Below are positions 63,486-64,000 of a DNA stretch of 64,000 nt, piece by piece. A program made the position numbers and the translations under genes. The notes beneath the pieces were generated by a model that did not search any database, was not told the origin of the DNA, and saw only the letters and a program-made list of their open reading frames with translations. Every line of letters begins with the position of its first letter. Within the stretch, counting starts at the first letter, position 1. The DNA lies in the NCBI RefSeq assembly GCF_014202475.1, contig NZ_JACHGV010000004.1:558001-622000 (forward strand). Direction: 5' to 3'. The DNA comes from Streptomyces paradoxus. GTDB taxonomy: Bacteria > Actinomycetota > Actinomycetes > Streptomycetales > Streptomycetaceae.

Positions 63486-63524
63486 GGTGCCGCCCATCCT
63501 CCTACGCCCCCCGCTTTCCATAAA

Positions 63525-63594
63525 ACTTACTTGACGCCCGGCTAGTTCCACGACTAGCTTCCGAGTGTAGTCACTAGCCGGTCGGCAAGTAAGT
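63525..63594. promoter_or_regulatory. Long inverted repeat: TetR operators and divergent promoters
   Basis: Arms at 63525-63546 and 63573-63594, 22 bp each with 20 identical pairs; each begins ACTTACTTG and ends CCGGCTAGT read inward. The 26-bp centre holds more CTAGC/ACTAC steps. A plus-strand promoter TTGACG (63531-63536), 18 bp, TAGCTT (63555-63560) is embedded, and a TACACT -10 lies on the minus strand. Confidence 0.82.
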
Positions 63595-63618
63595 AGCGGT
63601 GGTGGGGGAGTGGGAGCG

Positions 63619-64000
63619 ATGACGGACACGACGGACACACCAGTGGCCGACGCCGGGGAGAAACAGCCCAAGAGCGTGCGGGTCGTGCTGCTCGCACTGA
63701 TGATCGCCATGATGCTCGCGATGCTCGACAACATGATCATCGGTACGGCGATGCCGACGATCGTCGGTGAGCTGGGCGGGCTCGAACACCTCTCCTGGGT
63801 CGTCACCGCCTACACGCTCGCGACCGCGGCCTCCACCCCGCTGTGGGGCAAGCTCGGCGACATGTACGGCCGCAAGGGCACCTTCCTGTCGTCCATCGTC
63901 CTCTTCCTGATCGGCTCCGCGCTCAGCGGCATGGCCCAGAACATGGGCGAACTGATCGGCTTCCGCGCCGTGCAGGGCCTCGGTGCCGGCGGTCTCATGG
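63619..64000 (+). CDS. MFS exporter, DHA2 (EmrB/QacA) family, N-terminal part
   Basis: The first 127 codons; the gene continues past the window. MTDTTDTPVADAGEKQPKSV precedes helix 1 (LLALMIAMMLAMLDNMIIGT), which carries the DHA2 motif LDNMIIGTAMPTI; then WVVTAYTLATAASTPLWGKL and GDMYGRKG (motif A), and RAVQGLGAGGLM (motif B). A 14-helix drug:H+ antiporter. GGGAG precedes the ATG. Confidence 0.92.
   Translation, partial: MTDTTDTPVADAGEKQPKSVRVVLLALMIAMMLAMLDNMIIGTAMPTIVGELGGLEHLSWVVTAYTLATAASTPLWGKLGDMYGRKGTFLSSIVLFLIGSALSGMAQNMGELIGFRAVQGLGAGGLM

Overview
The window is high-GC actinobacterial chromosome, almost certainly Streptomyces or a very close relative. The evidence is the extreme G/C third-position bias, frequent GTG starts, GTGA/ATGA start-stop overlaps, WhiJ/AbaA-type genes, tipA, lsr2, and a gene order (ftsH-folE-fol genes, panC-nadB-nadC-coaX, lsr2-clpC) that I recognise from memory as the S. 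coelicolor region around SCO3366-SCO3434, here read in descending order. The species cannot be named from the sequence. I see no phage, IS element, CRISPR array, rRNA or tRNA.

Layout. Bases 1-6.1 kb: the 5' end of a polymerase I-like gene, a Clp-N/helix-turn-helix protein diverging from a DUF2786 gene across a strong palindrome, two lipoproteins, and a set of zinc-free ribosomal proteins (rpsN, rpmB / rpmG, rpmE, rpsR) with a CobW-like protein around a Zur box. Bases 6.1-7.2 kb are non-coding with degenerate repeats. Bases 7.2-9.3 kb hold a WhiJ-like set (DUF397 protein, ATPase, XRE regulator) in which two genes share a 28-bp promoter element. Bases 9.4-21.5 kb: aldehyde dehydrogenase, DinB, a PadR-controlled ABC exporter, glutamate decarboxylase with a YfeO-type ClC protein, tipA, YbjQ, DedA, ThrE and pyrophosphatase. 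Bases 21.5-32.4 kb: dacB, a zinc hydrolase, tilS-hpt-ftsH, and folate synthesis (folE, folP, folB, folK).

Bases 32.4-45.8 kb: an MprF-like lipid aminoacylase diverging from an alpha/beta hydrolase, a coiled-coil membrane protein, a PH-domain pair, an orphan nuoD convergent with a MidA/NDUFAF7-type methyltransferase, a NarL-type two-component system, an ArsR regulator and a threonine-aldolase-like enzyme. Bases 46-51.4 kb: a tightly coupled cofactor operon (DUF2520 dehydrogenase, panC, nadB, nadC, coaX) supplying pantothenate/CoA and NAD. Bases 51.6-57.9 kb: small proteins, a BlaI regulator, a GNAT enzyme, lsr2, an SCO3374-family protein and clpC. Bases 58-61 kb: a 1023-aa NACHT-LRR protein, the best candidate for a poorly described (probably anti-phage) system. 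The right end holds a HAD phosphatase, an M23 peptidase, and a TetR regulator diverging from an MFS exporter that runs off the window.

Regulatory DNA is unusually legible here: Zur, PadR, MerR/TipA, TetR, ArsR-type and ClgR-like sites can be read directly, and at least ten genes have a TAnnnT hexamer 6-7 nt before the start codon, as expected for leaderless mRNAs.
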